A stretch of 64,000 nucleotides of DNA, from positions 1-64,000 of the forward strand of contig PIVT01000006.1 in the NCBI GenBank assembly GCA_003353845.1, given 5' to 3'. Positions 27,091-35,215 of this stretch are shown here, one piece after another. The first letter of the stretch is position 1, and every line of letters starts with the position of its first letter. The translations under genes and the position numbers were made by a program. The notes beneath the pieces are model-generated. The model did no database searches. It saw only the letters and a list, made by a program, of their open reading frames with translations, and was not told the DNA's origin. The stretch is from Pseudomonadota bacterium. Lineage in GTDB: Bacteria; Myxococcota_A; UBA9160; JADFDR01.

Positions 27091-28646
27091 GAGCGTTCCC
27101 CCTTTCTTTTTGTGGCGCGGAAGGCCAAGGCGTTGCGCGCTTCGCGGCAGTCGTCGAAGGGCAGACGTTCGCGGCCAATGATCTGGTAGTCCTCGTGACC
27201 CTTGCCGGCGATGACCACGGTGTCTTCGGGGGCCGCAATGGCAATGGCCAATTGAATGGCCGTGCGTCGATCGGGCAGCACGCAGTAGGCATCGTCTTGC
27301 TTCGCAAGCTTTTCAGCGCTGGTGCGCGTGAGTTCCGCGAGGCCTGTTTCCACATCGGACAAAATCTTTTCAGGATCCTCGGTCCGCGGATTGTCGCTGG
27401 TGAGGATGACGTGATCGCTCCAGCGCGCCGCCGCTTCAGCCATGAGCGGGCGTTTGCTGCGATCGCGATCGCCACCGCAACCAAAGAGGGTGATGAGCTT
27501 TCCGCGCGTGAGTGGTTTTAGACTTTCGAGCAGCTTTTCAACAGCGTCAGGGGTGTGGGCGTAATCAACAATCACTGTTGGCGCCTCGGAATCGCTAGAA
27601 GAAACGTTTTCCATGCGCCCGGGAACCTGCGGGCAACTCGCAATGCCCTTGGCCATGGCTTCCGGCGAAACGTCCATGGCCCAGGCGGATCCAACCGCGA
27701 CCAAGAGGTTCTCCAGGTTGAAGGCCCCCAACAGGGGAAATTCGAAAGGCAGGCTGGTGCCGGGCAGGTGAAGATCGCCACGCGTGCCATGAATGCCGAT
27801 TTCGGTTTTCCCCAAGCGGATCTCGGCATCGCTGTACACGTTACGGCTCACACGTAAAACCTTGGCCCCGGCTTTTCGCGCAGCGGCCAGAAACTCATCT
27901 GCGACGTCGTCGTCGATGTTGATGACTGCCGTGGCGCCTTCGGCGAGATAAGAGTGAAAGAGTTCCAGTTTGGAGTCCAGGTAGTCACGCATGTCGGCGT
28001 GGAAATCGAGATGGTCCTGAGTCAGGTTGGTAAAGGCAGCAACGCGGAATTTGCAGCCAGCCACGCGGCCCAAGGCCAGGCCGTGTGAGGAAATTTCCAT
28101 GACCACGGCGCGCACCCCGGCGCTGTGCATGGTGCGGAGGTTGCGCTGCAGATCCAAGCTCTCCGGCGTGGTGTTGAGGCTGCGTCGACGTTCCTGGCCA
28201 TAGCGGATTTCTACGGTGCCCATGACCCCCGTAGACCAACTTGCCTGTTTGAGCATGGCTTCGACAATGTAGCTCGTGCTTGTTTTGCCGTTGGTGCCGG
28301 TGATGCCTACCAGTTCCAAATCATTGGCGGGTTCACCGTAAAAAGCGGTGGCGACGGGTGCCAGGGCGCGCCGCGTGTCGGGAACGGAAAAGACGGGCAG
28401 TTCCTGTGCGGGGAAATTCTCGGGAACTTCTTGTACGAGAAAGGCGACAGCCCCATTGGAGAGGGCACCTTGGAGATGGTCATGACCGTCATGGTTCTCC
28501 CCCTCGATGGCGACAAACAACGCACCGGGGGCGACGACGCGCGAATCGATTTCGATACTGCGAATGGTTGGATTGCTATCGGAACCCCGCTGCTGGACGG
28601 GGCCCCAGGGTTCGGAGATGGAATTCAGCAGTTCCGACAACTGCAT
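27087..28646 (-). CDS. murE: UDP-MurNAc-L-alanyl-D-glutamate--meso-diaminopimelate ligase
   Basis: Adds the third stem-peptide residue. 519 residues, P-loop GTNGKTSTSY near 115. The specificity motif reads DNPR (SDNPRTEDP), which in this family indicates meso-diaminopimelate rather than lysine and so Gram-negative-type peptidoglycan. ATG 28646 overlaps the ftsI stop as TGATG and has GGGAG 6 nt upstream; the in-frame GTG just before it is less likely. Confidence 0.97.
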   Translation of the reverse strand: MQLSELLNSISEPWGPVQQRGSDSNPTIRSIEIDSRVVAPGALFVAIEGENHDGHDHLQGALSNGAVAFLVQEVPENFPAQELPVFSVPDTRRALAPVATAFYGEPANDLELVGITGTNGKTSTSYIVEAMLKQASWSTGVMGTVEIRYGQERRRSLNTTPESLDLQRNLRTMHSAGVRAVVMEISSHGLALGRVAGCKFRVAAFTNLTQDHLDFHADMRDYLDSKLELFHSYLAEGATAVINIDDDVADEFLAAARKAGAKVLRVSRNVYSDAEIRLGKTEIGIHGTRGDLHLPGTSLPFEFPLLGAFNLENLLVAVGSAWAMDVSPEAMAKGIASCPQVPGRMENVSSSDSEAPTVIVDYAHTPDAVEKLLESLKPLTRGKLITLFGCGGDRDRSKRPLMAEAAARWSDHVILTSDNPRTEDPEKILSDVETGLAELTRTSAEKLAKQDDAYCVLPDRRTAIQLAIAIAAPEDTVVIAGKGHEDYQIIGRERLPFDDCREARNALAFRATKRKGERS

Positions 28647-30697
28647 CACAGCTCCCTTCTCGGGCGGCCAAAGGTCACGGCAACATTTTTATTCCCATTG
28701 GCGAGGACAGTGCCCGGCTCGGGGTTCTGAGAAACAGCGACGCCACTTCCTGAAATTACCAAGGTAAGCTCGGCTTTGGCTGTGATCTCCTTCACTTGCG
28801 CGACGGAGAGGCCCCGTAGGTCGGGCAGGAATAAGCGGTCACCGACCTGGGTGAGGGTCAAGTTTGCCTGCCGCACTGGCACCGAGGCAAGGGAAGTTTT
28901 TTCTTTCAGCGCCTCTTGGCGAGGGGCTGTTTTCTTCTCGGCCAATTGCACGGGAGGGGGTGCACTCTCTTCTTGAGGCACGCTCTTGCGCGGTTTGGGT
29001 TTGGCCTCGGTGTAGATGCCGCGCCAGCGCAGTTGCTCGGCCGCTACTTTGGCGAAGAGTGGGGCGGCTACGTCGCCGCCGCCGTGGGCCCAACCCTTGG
29101 GTTCATCTAATAAGGTGACGACGACGAACTCCGGGTTGTCCGCGGGGACGATCCCTGTAAACCAAGCCAGGTAGCGGGTGTTGGAATAACGCTTGGCTTC
29201 CACATCGTACTTTTGCGCCGTACCGGTTTTCCCGCTGACGCGAACACCCTTCAGGCCGGCCAGGCGCGCCGTGCCATCGGTGCTGACAACGCTCTCCATC
29301 ATCTTCAGAACCAAATCGGCGGATTCTTTGGAGACGGCGCGATGCTTCTTGCCCGGCCGTTCATTGACCCACTGGCCATCGGATGAACGCCGTGCTTTGA
29401 TCAGCTGCGGCGTCACCCAGACACCCTCGTTGGCGAGGGCGGCTGTCGCTGCGGCCAACTGGATGGCAGTACTGCTGATGCCTTGGCCAAAGGCGGCGTT
29501 GGCATGGTCCACAGGTTGCCATTTTTTCCAGGGTCGCATGAGGCCGTTGGATTCATTGGGAAAGCCGCTGCCCGTATTTGAGGCGAAGCCAAAGCGCTCC
29601 AGGCCCTTGTAATGTGCCTTGGCGCTCAAATCGAAGGCGATCTTGGTGGCACCGATATTGCTGGACACCTGAATGATTTCCGAGACCGACAAAATCTGGT
29701 GTGGGTGCGAATCGTGAATCGTGCGTCCGGGCACACGGAAGGCACCGTCTTCACAGTCGAAGGTTTGATCGGGCACCAGCGTGCCTTCGTCCAGCGCCAT
29801 GGCCACAAGGAAGGTCTTGAGCGTGGAGCCGGGTTCGTACACATCGGCAAAGGCCCGCGAGCGCGTGTCGGGGTAGGAAAGAGTGCGGAACTGGTTGGGA
29901 TCGAAGGTGGGGCGTTCAGCCAAGGCGAGAATCTCTCCCGTCCGCGGATCCAAGGTGATCACGATACCGCTCTCGGCACCGGTTTTTTCCAGGGCTCGTT
30001 CCAAAGCGTCTTCGGCGCTGGCTTGAAAGCGCGCGTCCAAGGTGAGCATGAGGTCGTTGCCCGCCAGGGTGTGGGGGTCTACGCCTTCCACCGCAAAGAG
30101 TCGTCCGTGCCCATCGCGTTCGACGCCGACGGTGCGGCGAGTGCCGTGCAACCAGCGATCGGCCTGTTGCTCGATACCGCGCACGCCCATGCCGTCGATG
30201 TTGGTAAAGCCCAAGACGGCAGCGGCTAATTCCTTGCCCGGGTAACTGCGTTTGGGTTCCGTGTGGATTCCGATGCCGCTCAGGTTCAGTGCTTCAATGC
30301 GCTTTGATTGCTCCGGGCTGATCCAGCGCTTGAGATAGACAAAATTTCCACCCTGCTCGGGCGAAAGTCGCTTCTCCAAGGCCACCGCATCCAGCTCGAG
30401 AATCGCGGCGAGCTTTCGTGCGGCGACACGCGTGTCTTCTATCTCGCTGCGCAGGGCGTAGACCGAGGGCGTGTCGATGGACAGGGCCAGGGTGCGCTCG
30501 TTGCGATCGTAGATCTTTCCGCGTTCGGCTTCTAAGGACATCGAGGTGAGGATCTGTCGATCAGCGCGCACCACCGCTTGCTCATTGAAGAGTGTGAGGT
30601 ACGTCGTGCGCATAGCCAAGGCGGCGAAGAAGAAGAGCATGAAGGCTCTGAATATCGCGACGCGGCGCCCTGAGGTTTGTAAATCAGGTGATCTCAT
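28646..30697 (-). CDS. ftsI: Septal penicillin-binding protein FtsI/PBP3 with PASTA domain
   Basis: Class B PBP that crosslinks septal peptidoglycan. 683 residues: short cytoplasmic N-terminus, one membrane helix (about 13-30), pedestal domain, then the transpeptidase with SxxK as GSTLK, SxN in VSSNIGA and KTGT in SGKTGTAQ. After a Pro/Lys-rich linker (about 560-610) a single PASTA domain occupies about 618-680, starting LPDLRGLSVAQVKEI. A PASTA tail is typical of SpoVD/PBP2x and deltaproteobacterial FtsI, and absent from E. coli PBP3. Overlaps ftsL by ATGA. Confidence 0.97.
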   Translation of the reverse strand: MRSPDLQTSGRRVAIFRAFMLFFFAALAMRTTYLTLFNEQAVVRADRQILTSMSLEAERGKIYDRNERTLALSIDTPSVYALRSEIEDTRVAARKLAAILELDAVALEKRLSPEQGGNFVYLKRWISPEQSKRIEALNLSGIGIHTEPKRSYPGKELAAAVLGFTNIDGMGVRGIEQQADRWLHGTRRTVGVERDGHGRLFAVEGVDPHTLAGNDLMLTLDARFQASAEDALERALEKTGAESGIVITLDPRTGEILALAERPTFDPNQFRTLSYPDTRSRAFADVYEPGSTLKTFLVAMALDEGTLVPDQTFDCEDGAFRVPGRTIHDSHPHQILSVSEIIQVSSNIGATKIAFDLSAKAHYKGLERFGFASNTGSGFPNESNGLMRPWKKWQPVDHANAAFGQGISSTAIQLAAATAALANEGVWVTPQLIKARRSSDGQWVNERPGKKHRAVSKESADLVLKMMESVVSTDGTARLAGLKGVRVSGKTGTAQKYDVEAKRYSNTRYLAWFTGIVPADNPEFVVVTLLDEPKGWAHGGGDVAAPLFAKVAAEQLRWRGIYTEAKPKPRKSVPQEESAPPPVQLAEKKTAPRQEALKEKTSLASVPVRQANLTLTQVGDRLFLPDLRGLSVAQVKEITAKAELTLVISGSGVAVSQNPEPGTVLANGNKNVAVTFGRPRREL

Positions 30698-31002
30698 GGC
30701 ATCTCGTTTAATTGGACTGAGCCTGGGTTTCGCAAGTTGATGACGCGCTCGGGGCGAGCAAAGCCGCGCTCACCGGCGACGCGCTGCAGCATTTTGAAAT
30801 CTCGTCGCTGGCCCAGGTTCACAACCAACTGATCATGCTCTTCCATCAGCACGCGCTCTTGTTGCAGGTTGGTGGCCAGTTGGTGGCGCAGATCGAGAAT
30901 CTCGATGCGGAGGACTGCCAGAAAAAGAGCCGGAAATAACATCCCCAGCAGGGTGGGTAGAATGAAGGGCTGGACGGTGTCTTTTCGACCGATGGTTTTC
31001 AT
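30694..31002 (-). CDS. ftsL: Cell division protein FtsL
   Basis: 102-residue bitopic protein: short basic cytoplasmic start, one membrane helix (FILPTLLGMLFPALFLAVL), then a periplasmic coiled coil (LRHQLATNLQQERVLMEEHD) and the conserved tail GFARPERVINLR. Size, topology and position between rsmH and ftsI identify it despite low family conservation. The start is the ATG overlapping the rsmH stop (ATGA); the longer open frame to 31164 is antisense-free but lies inside rsmH. Confidence 0.92.
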   Translation of the reverse strand: MKTIGRKDTVQPFILPTLLGMLFPALFLAVLRIEILDLRHQLATNLQQERVLMEEHDQLVVNLGQRRDFKMLQRVAGERGFARPERVINLRNPGSVQLNEMP

Positions 31003-31958
31003 ACTGCCTCCGGTAAGCGTTCGGCAACGCGTAGGCGCGCCGAGCGTGCACGTGGGTTGATGCTCATCTCGTCCTTGCTGGGTACAACGGTTCGTCGCGT
31101 GACTTTCGTCAGGCGAGGGAGTTGGCCGCAGATGCATACGGGAATGCGCGGAGGGCAGACACATCCCTTGACGGCATCGCGGATGACGTTTTTGGTGATT
31201 CGGTCTTCCAGAGAGTGGTAGGAAATGACGCCAAGTCGCCCGCCGGGATTCAAGTGATCGATGGCTTTGGCCAGACCTTCTTCCAACGCGCCCATCTCGT
31301 CATTCAAGGCAATGCGCAGGGCTTGAAACACCAGGGTCGCGGGGTTGTGCTTGCGGCCTTTGCCGATGCGGAGATCATCGATGAGGTCCAGCAGGTCTTG
31401 TGCGTAAAGAAAGGGAGTGTCCCGACGGCGCTCCACGATGGCTCGAGCGAGTTTCTTGGAGCCCGGCAGTTCTCCGTAGCGGCTAAACCAGCTTTGTAAG
31501 TCCTCGGCACTACTGTCCCGCAAGAGGTCGGCCACGGTGGTGCTTTGCCGTTGGTCCATGCGCATGTCCAAGGGAGCTTCCTCGGCCGATTCTGACGCAA
31601 AACGAAAGCCGCGGGCGGGGCTGTCGATTTGCCAGGAGGAAACGCCGAGGTCCAGCAGGATCATGTCAACCTTGTCGATGCCAACGTTGCGCAGTGCGCT
31701 GTCGAGCTGGCGGAAGGAAGAGCGCACGAGTTTGATGCGGGTTCCGAAGTGGCTGAGTGTCTTCTCGGCGGCGGCCAAGGCATCTTCATCGACATCCAAT
31801 CCAATGAGAATGCCATCGGGGGAGGTTTGCTCGAGGAAGGCACAGGCATGGCCTCCTCCGCCCAGGGTTCCATCCAGTACCGTGGCGCCGGGGCGCGCTT
31901 GTAATAGTTCCAGGCATTCGTTGAGCAAGACCGGCCTATGCTCGAATGTTGTGCCCAT
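30999..31958 (-). CDS. rsmH: 16S rRNA (cytosine1402-N4)-methyltransferase
   Basis: SAM-dependent methyltransferase modifying the ribosomal P site. 319 residues. Starts MGTTFEHRPVLLNECLELL; SAM motif DGTLGGGGHACAFLE; LLDLGVSSWQIDSPARGFRF and GVISYHSLEDRITKN are family signatures. Near the C-terminus a Cys cluster, CVCPPRIPVCICG, is typical of many RsmH proteins. ATG 31958 has GGGAG 7 nt upstream; the open frame runs to 32159 but the extra part is the structured spacer after mraZ. Confidence 0.97.
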   Translation of the reverse strand: MGTTFEHRPVLLNECLELLQARPGATVLDGTLGGGGHACAFLEQTSPDGILIGLDVDEDALAAAEKTLSHFGTRIKLVRSSFRQLDSALRNVGIDKVDMILLDLGVSSWQIDSPARGFRFASESAEEAPLDMRMDQRQSTTVADLLRDSSAEDLQSWFSRYGELPGSKKLARAIVERRRDTPFLYAQDLLDLIDDLRIGKGRKHNPATLVFQALRIALNDEMGALEEGLAKAIDHLNPGGRLGVISYHSLEDRITKNVIRDAVKGCVCPPRIPVCICGQLPRLTKVTRRTVVPSKDEMSINPRARSARLRVAERLPEAV

Positions 31959-32204
31959 GTTCACTCCCGAAGCGCCCAGCTTCGTTTGCACGTCGAAGTG
32001 TTGTTTAGAAGAATGGTCTCTCGGTTTCTTTGAAATGGCCCTGGGCACCGCCGACCGCCATCCCTCGCCCCCCGACTCGGGATGACGTTCGCTCTTGGCG
32101 GTGCCCAGGACACTTCGAGTTCCCAACCGAATTTCCAATTTCCCCTCCACTCGACCCAACTCCGGGTTCCCATCCTGAGAACCAGGGCTCCTCTTTCGAG
32201 GGGA
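31959..32204 (-). promoter_or_regulatory. Structured spacer RNA between mraZ and rsmH
   Basis: 246 bp without a gene, unlike the overlapping junctions elsewhere in the cluster. Directly after the mraZ stop is a GNRA-type hairpin (CCTC-GAAA-GAGG, 32190-32201), then GGTTC/GAACC (32165-32183). A perfect 13-bp inverted repeat follows, CCTGGGCACCGCC (32040-32052) with GGCGGTGCCCAGG (32097-32109). A 9-bp outer pair, TCGAAGTGT (31993-32001) with ACACTTCGA (32110-32118), nests outside it. CCCGACTCGGG lies in the loop. It could be an attenuator, processing site or 5' element for rsmH. Confidence 0.6.
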
Positions 32205-32645
32205 CTACAGGCCGAGCTGCGAGATCGCTTTCGAGATCTCGCTATAACTTCCTCGCGTACTCTCCAAATCTTCGTCAAATCGAGTCTTGTCCCAGATCTC
32301 GATCCGCGGACCCACTCCGGCCAGCGTAATTTCACGGTCCAATGCCGCGTGTTCCCGCAAGTAGGCGGGAACCAGAATTCGTCCTTGGTTGTCGATGGGG
32401 CACTCATCCGAGCCCGAGATGAGGAAGCGCTGGATCTTCTGCACTTCGGGATCGAGGGAGGAGAGGTTGCTGAGTTCCTGCTCCACCTTGGCCCAGTCTT
32501 CGTAGGGGTAGAGTGCGAGGCAGTCTTCCAGATTCATGATGACGGGCGCGCGGTCGCTGCGCCGCAGAATTTCCGTACGGTATCCCATCGGGATACTCAG
32601 ACGCCCCTTGGCATCCATGGTGTGTACGAAGCGGCCGCGAAACAT
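32205..32645 (-). CDS. mraZ: MraZ, transcriptional regulator of the dcw cluster
   Basis: 146-residue protein of two SpoVT/AbrB-like halves: MFRGRFVHTMDAKGRLSIP at the start and CPIDNQGRILVPAYLREHA in the middle, each with the DxxGR motif. MraZ oligomers bind direct GTGGG repeats in front of their own gene; three such repeats lie 79-103 bp upstream. First gene of the dcw transcription unit. Confidence 0.97.
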   Translation of the reverse strand: MFRGRFVHTMDAKGRLSIPMGYRTEILRRSDRAPVIMNLEDCLALYPYEDWAKVEQELSNLSSLDPEVQKIQRFLISGSDECPIDNQGRILVPAYLREHAALDREITLAGVGPRIEIWDKTRFDEDLESTRGSYSEISKAISQLGL

Positions 32646-33143
32646 ATGGGCGCTCTCATCTCCTGGCGGGGTGAGTTCCTGTGGGACTCAACCCCCAATA
32701 TGTGGGTAATTATGGTTTACAATACCACTTGGTCCCACAATTCCCCACTTATTTACCCCTTCGTGTCATTTCTTGCCTCGGTTTAGTAAAAAATAAAGAC
32801 AGACCAGACAAAACTGCAGCGAAGTTGTCGTGAATCAAGCAGTGGGGAAGTTGAGGCCGCTCAGGTGAGCGAGGGAGGGGATGCAAGATGGGAGAAGCAA
32901 AGGTTCCGCCCTTCATGTTTTCGCGAAGCAGGCTGTTTTTTGATTTGGGCTTTTGGGGTGGACCTTCGGGTGTGCTTGCGATGCCACGCCCCGTGGGGAC
33001 ACTGAAAGAGGTAGAACCCGAAATCTTTTAAGCAGAGATACTTAGGTGTGATGGGTGAACTCAAGCGATAGGTCCAACTCTCCGAAGAATCGAGCTGAGG
33101 ACGCGTCTATTGTCAGGCGCCATCTGTGAGGGGATGAGTTCGA
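32646..33143. other. Divergent intergenic region upstream of mraZ
   Basis: 498 bp separating mraZ (minus) from the zinc-ribbon gene (plus). It contains the MraZ operator and an AT-rich stretch (32770-32810) suited to the dcw promoter. The rest has no convincing gene; a 67-codon minus frame at 32861-33064 shows no recognisable protein features. CCACGCCCCGTGG is a small hairpin near 32983. Confidence 0.5.
32724..32748 (-). promoter_or_regulatory. MraZ operator: three GTGGK repeats at 10-bp spacing
   Basis: Reading the minus strand: GTGGG-GAATT-GTGGG-ACCAA-GTGGT, at 32748-32744, 32738-32734 and 32728-32724. Each repeat starts exactly 10 bp after the last, the arrangement described for MraZ boxes (direct TGGGN repeats separated by 5 nt). 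It lies about 80-100 bp before the mraZ ATG, where autoregulation is expected. Confidence 0.85.
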
Positions 33144-34766
33144 GTGATCATCACATGTGAAAAATGTGAAACGCGATTCCGGTTGCAGGACGAGCGTATT
33201 CCAGAAAAGGGAACGCAGGTTCGCTGCTCGCGTTGCGCTACCTCGTTCTTTGTTCCGCATCCAAGTCAGAGCGCTGCTGAAACCGTTCCACTGCAAGCTT
33301 CTTCAGCGCCGACAGCCCCTAGCGAGGAGGAGTCCCAAGCTGCGACTCCGCCAGCAGCAGCTCCCGCTCCAGATCACTCCACACAAAACAGCTCCATCGA
33401 AGAGGACGACCCCTTTGGTGAAAGCTCGGCCGATTTAAGCTTGGATCCTCATCAGGAAAGCGGAACGCACTCCGAATTCGATTTGGAGGCGGGATCAAAC
33501 GACGAGAACCCATCCGGCGAGACCGAACGCTCCGATGAATGTTCAGCAGAGATCGATGAGATGACGACGGGCGCGCAGTCGAATGGCGGGCTGGAATCGA
33601 ATCACCCAGAAGATTTCGGAGAAGAAGATTTCGAAGAAGAGCAAGAGGAAGAAGAGGAAGAGGAAGAGGAAGAGGAAGAGGAAGAAGAAGAAGAAGAGGA
33701 AGGAATCGAAGAAGAGGAAGAAGAAGAGAAGCCCGACACCGAAATGGATTGGGAGTTTGATCAACCGCTGCCAACCTTGGAATCCAAGGAGCCCACCACT
33801 TTGGAATCCGAGGAGCCCACTTTGGAATCCGAGGAGGACGCGCCTGAGGAGCTTGATGAGCGGGACGATCTCTTTGGAAATCCGATGGATGATCGAGACT
33901 TTGACGCGGAATTGGGTCAGATCGCTCAAGAAGCTCTGGTCGAGCAGGAGCAATTGGCGCTAGCGTCGGAAGGCCATGCAATGGCTGAGGCCGATTCCGA
34001 GGACTTGGGATCTCCGGAAGAGTGGGATTTGGTGGGTAGTCGGCGTGAGGAGCCCCTGGGAGAGAATTCGGGCCAGGTGGAAGATCTGTCTCCCCCGACC
34101 ATCGGATTCGACGATCTGGACATGACGCACGCCCCCCCAGTGCTGCATATGGAGACCTCAGCGTCTGAGACCAGCGCCGAAACGGAGTTCGATGCAGAGG
34201 GACGAGAGTCAGCACTGGATGAGTTCGATGCCACCCCGAATTCTCGGATGTTCTCGATGCCAAGCAACAGCGCCTCTTTGTTGCGCATGGCAGGCCACGC
34301 CCTGGGTTGGCTAATTACCGCTGTCATTTTCGCAGGTGTCGCCTATGCGAGCTTATTGCCAACGCCGCGAGCACTTGAAGGCATGCCCTCCAGCGTGTCG
34401 GTTTTGGATTACACGGTAACGGAGCTCAAAGCCGAATTAATTGAAAACCGTTGGGGTGGAACTTTGTTGGTGGTGTCGGGTCAACTTGAGAGCCACGGTT
34501 CGCTTCAGGACCTTGAATTCCCACATCTCTCCGTGTCTTTAAGTGGGGCAAAAGCTGAGTTGGCGCGCGCTCCTCTGGCCCCTGCAGTGTCAGAGCGTGC
34601 TTTGCGCGAGCAATCGGTTGACATGCTGCGCGAGGTACAAAATGCGCTCGCTCGAAAAACAGTCTTCCAGCCGAGCGGAGGTTCTCTGCGTTTTCACGCC
34701 ATCTTTGATGACGTTCCCGCAGCGGCGACAAGCTTAGATGTGGTTGTTCTGCGCAGCATCGACTGA
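33144..34766 (+). CDS. Zinc-ribbon (MJ0042-type) membrane protein with acidic linker and DUF3426-like C-terminus
   Basis: 540 residues, GTG start after GAGGGG. Residues 1-38 are a zinc ribbon with Cys5, Cys8, Cys28 and Cys31 (CEKC...CSRC). A very long acidic, low-complexity region (about 50-370) follows, including an almost pure Glu run (about 165-195) and repeats of TLES-(K/E)-EPT. One membrane helix (about 382-405) precedes a periplasmic DUF3426-like domain. This order of ribbon, disordered linker, membrane helix and DUF3426 is known in many delta- and betaproteobacteria; function unknown, possibly a membrane-anchored regulator. Codon-level GAA/GAG repeats make the linker prone to length change. 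Confidence 0.8.
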   Translation: MIITCEKCETRFRLQDERIPEKGTQVRCSRCATSFFVPHPSQSAAETVPLQASSAPTAPSEEESQAATPPAAAPAPDHSTQNSSIEEDDPFGESSADLSLDPHQESGTHSEFDLEAGSNDENPSGETERSDECSAEIDEMTTGAQSNGGLESNHPEDFGEEDFEEEQEEEEEEEEEEEEEEEEEEEGIEEEEEEEKPDTEMDWEFDQPLPTLESKEPTTLESEEPTLESEEDAPEELDERDDLFGNPMDDRDFDAELGQIAQEALVEQEQLALASEGHAMAEADSEDLGSPEEWDLVGSRREEPLGENSGQVEDLSPPTIGFDDLDMTHAPPVLHMETSASETSAETEFDAEGRESALDEFDATPNSRMFSMPSNSASLLRMAGHALGWLITAVIFAGVAYASLLPTPRALEGMPSSVSVLDYTVTELKAELIENRWGGTLLVVSGQLESHGSLQDLEFPHLSVSLSGAKAELARAPLAPAVSERALREQSVDMLREVQNALARKTVFQPSGGSLRFHAIFDDVPAAATSLDVVVLRSID

Positions 34767-34860
34767 TCGCAATCCGGCCAGCACCGCAGTTCGGATGAAG
34801 CAATCTTCCAAGAAAAAATCTAGAGAAGTGACCTACTCGTTGCCGCGAGGTCTGCAGCTA

Positions 34861-35094
34861 TTAGGAAGATGAGTTTGAGGATGTGGATGAATCCGCATCC
34901 GCTACCTTGTCTTCGTCCTTCGAGGGCGTGACATCAATTTCATCAGCGCCGGTGAGTCCCGTTTTGAAATTCTTGATTCCCTTTCCGAGCCCCGCGCCCA
35001 ACTCAGGCAGGCGTCGTGCGCCGAAAATGACAACGACGAGGAGAAGGATGATGAGAATTTCGGGGAGACCTGGGGCTCCAAACATGGGCAACAT
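34861..35094 (-). CDS. tatA: Sec-independent translocase subunit TatA
   Basis: 77 residues: N-terminal membrane helix ([20 protein letters not shown]), then the conserved hinge [21 protein letters not shown] amphipathic helix and an acidic/Ser tail. This is the TatA/TatE layout; TatB would usually be longer. It is a lone gene, divergent from the mutase; tatB and tatC are not in the window. ATG 35094 has AGGA 8 nt upstream. Confidence 0.93.
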   Translation of the reverse strand: MLPMFGAPGLPEILIILLLVVVIFGARRLPELGAGLGKGIKNFKTGLTGADEIDVTPSKDEDKVADADSSTSSNSSS

Positions 35095-35215
35095 GAGCGA
35101 TTCCTATCTTTGTACGTGCTTAGTACGTGAATGTGTGACATGGGAAGGGTGCCGGGCCTTGGGGCTACGGTCAAGAACTTCGCGCCAGTAACTAGTTTCT
35201 AAAGGAAAACGATTC

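Noticed and set aside
31002-31164. Longer start for FtsL
   Set aside because: The extra 54 residues come from rsmH sequence read in another frame; the ATGA-overlap start gives a normal FtsL.
33319-34263. 314-codon minus-strand frame opposite the zinc-ribbon gene
   Set aside because: Pro/Leu-rich low-complexity shadow of the acidic linker; no start signal or family features.
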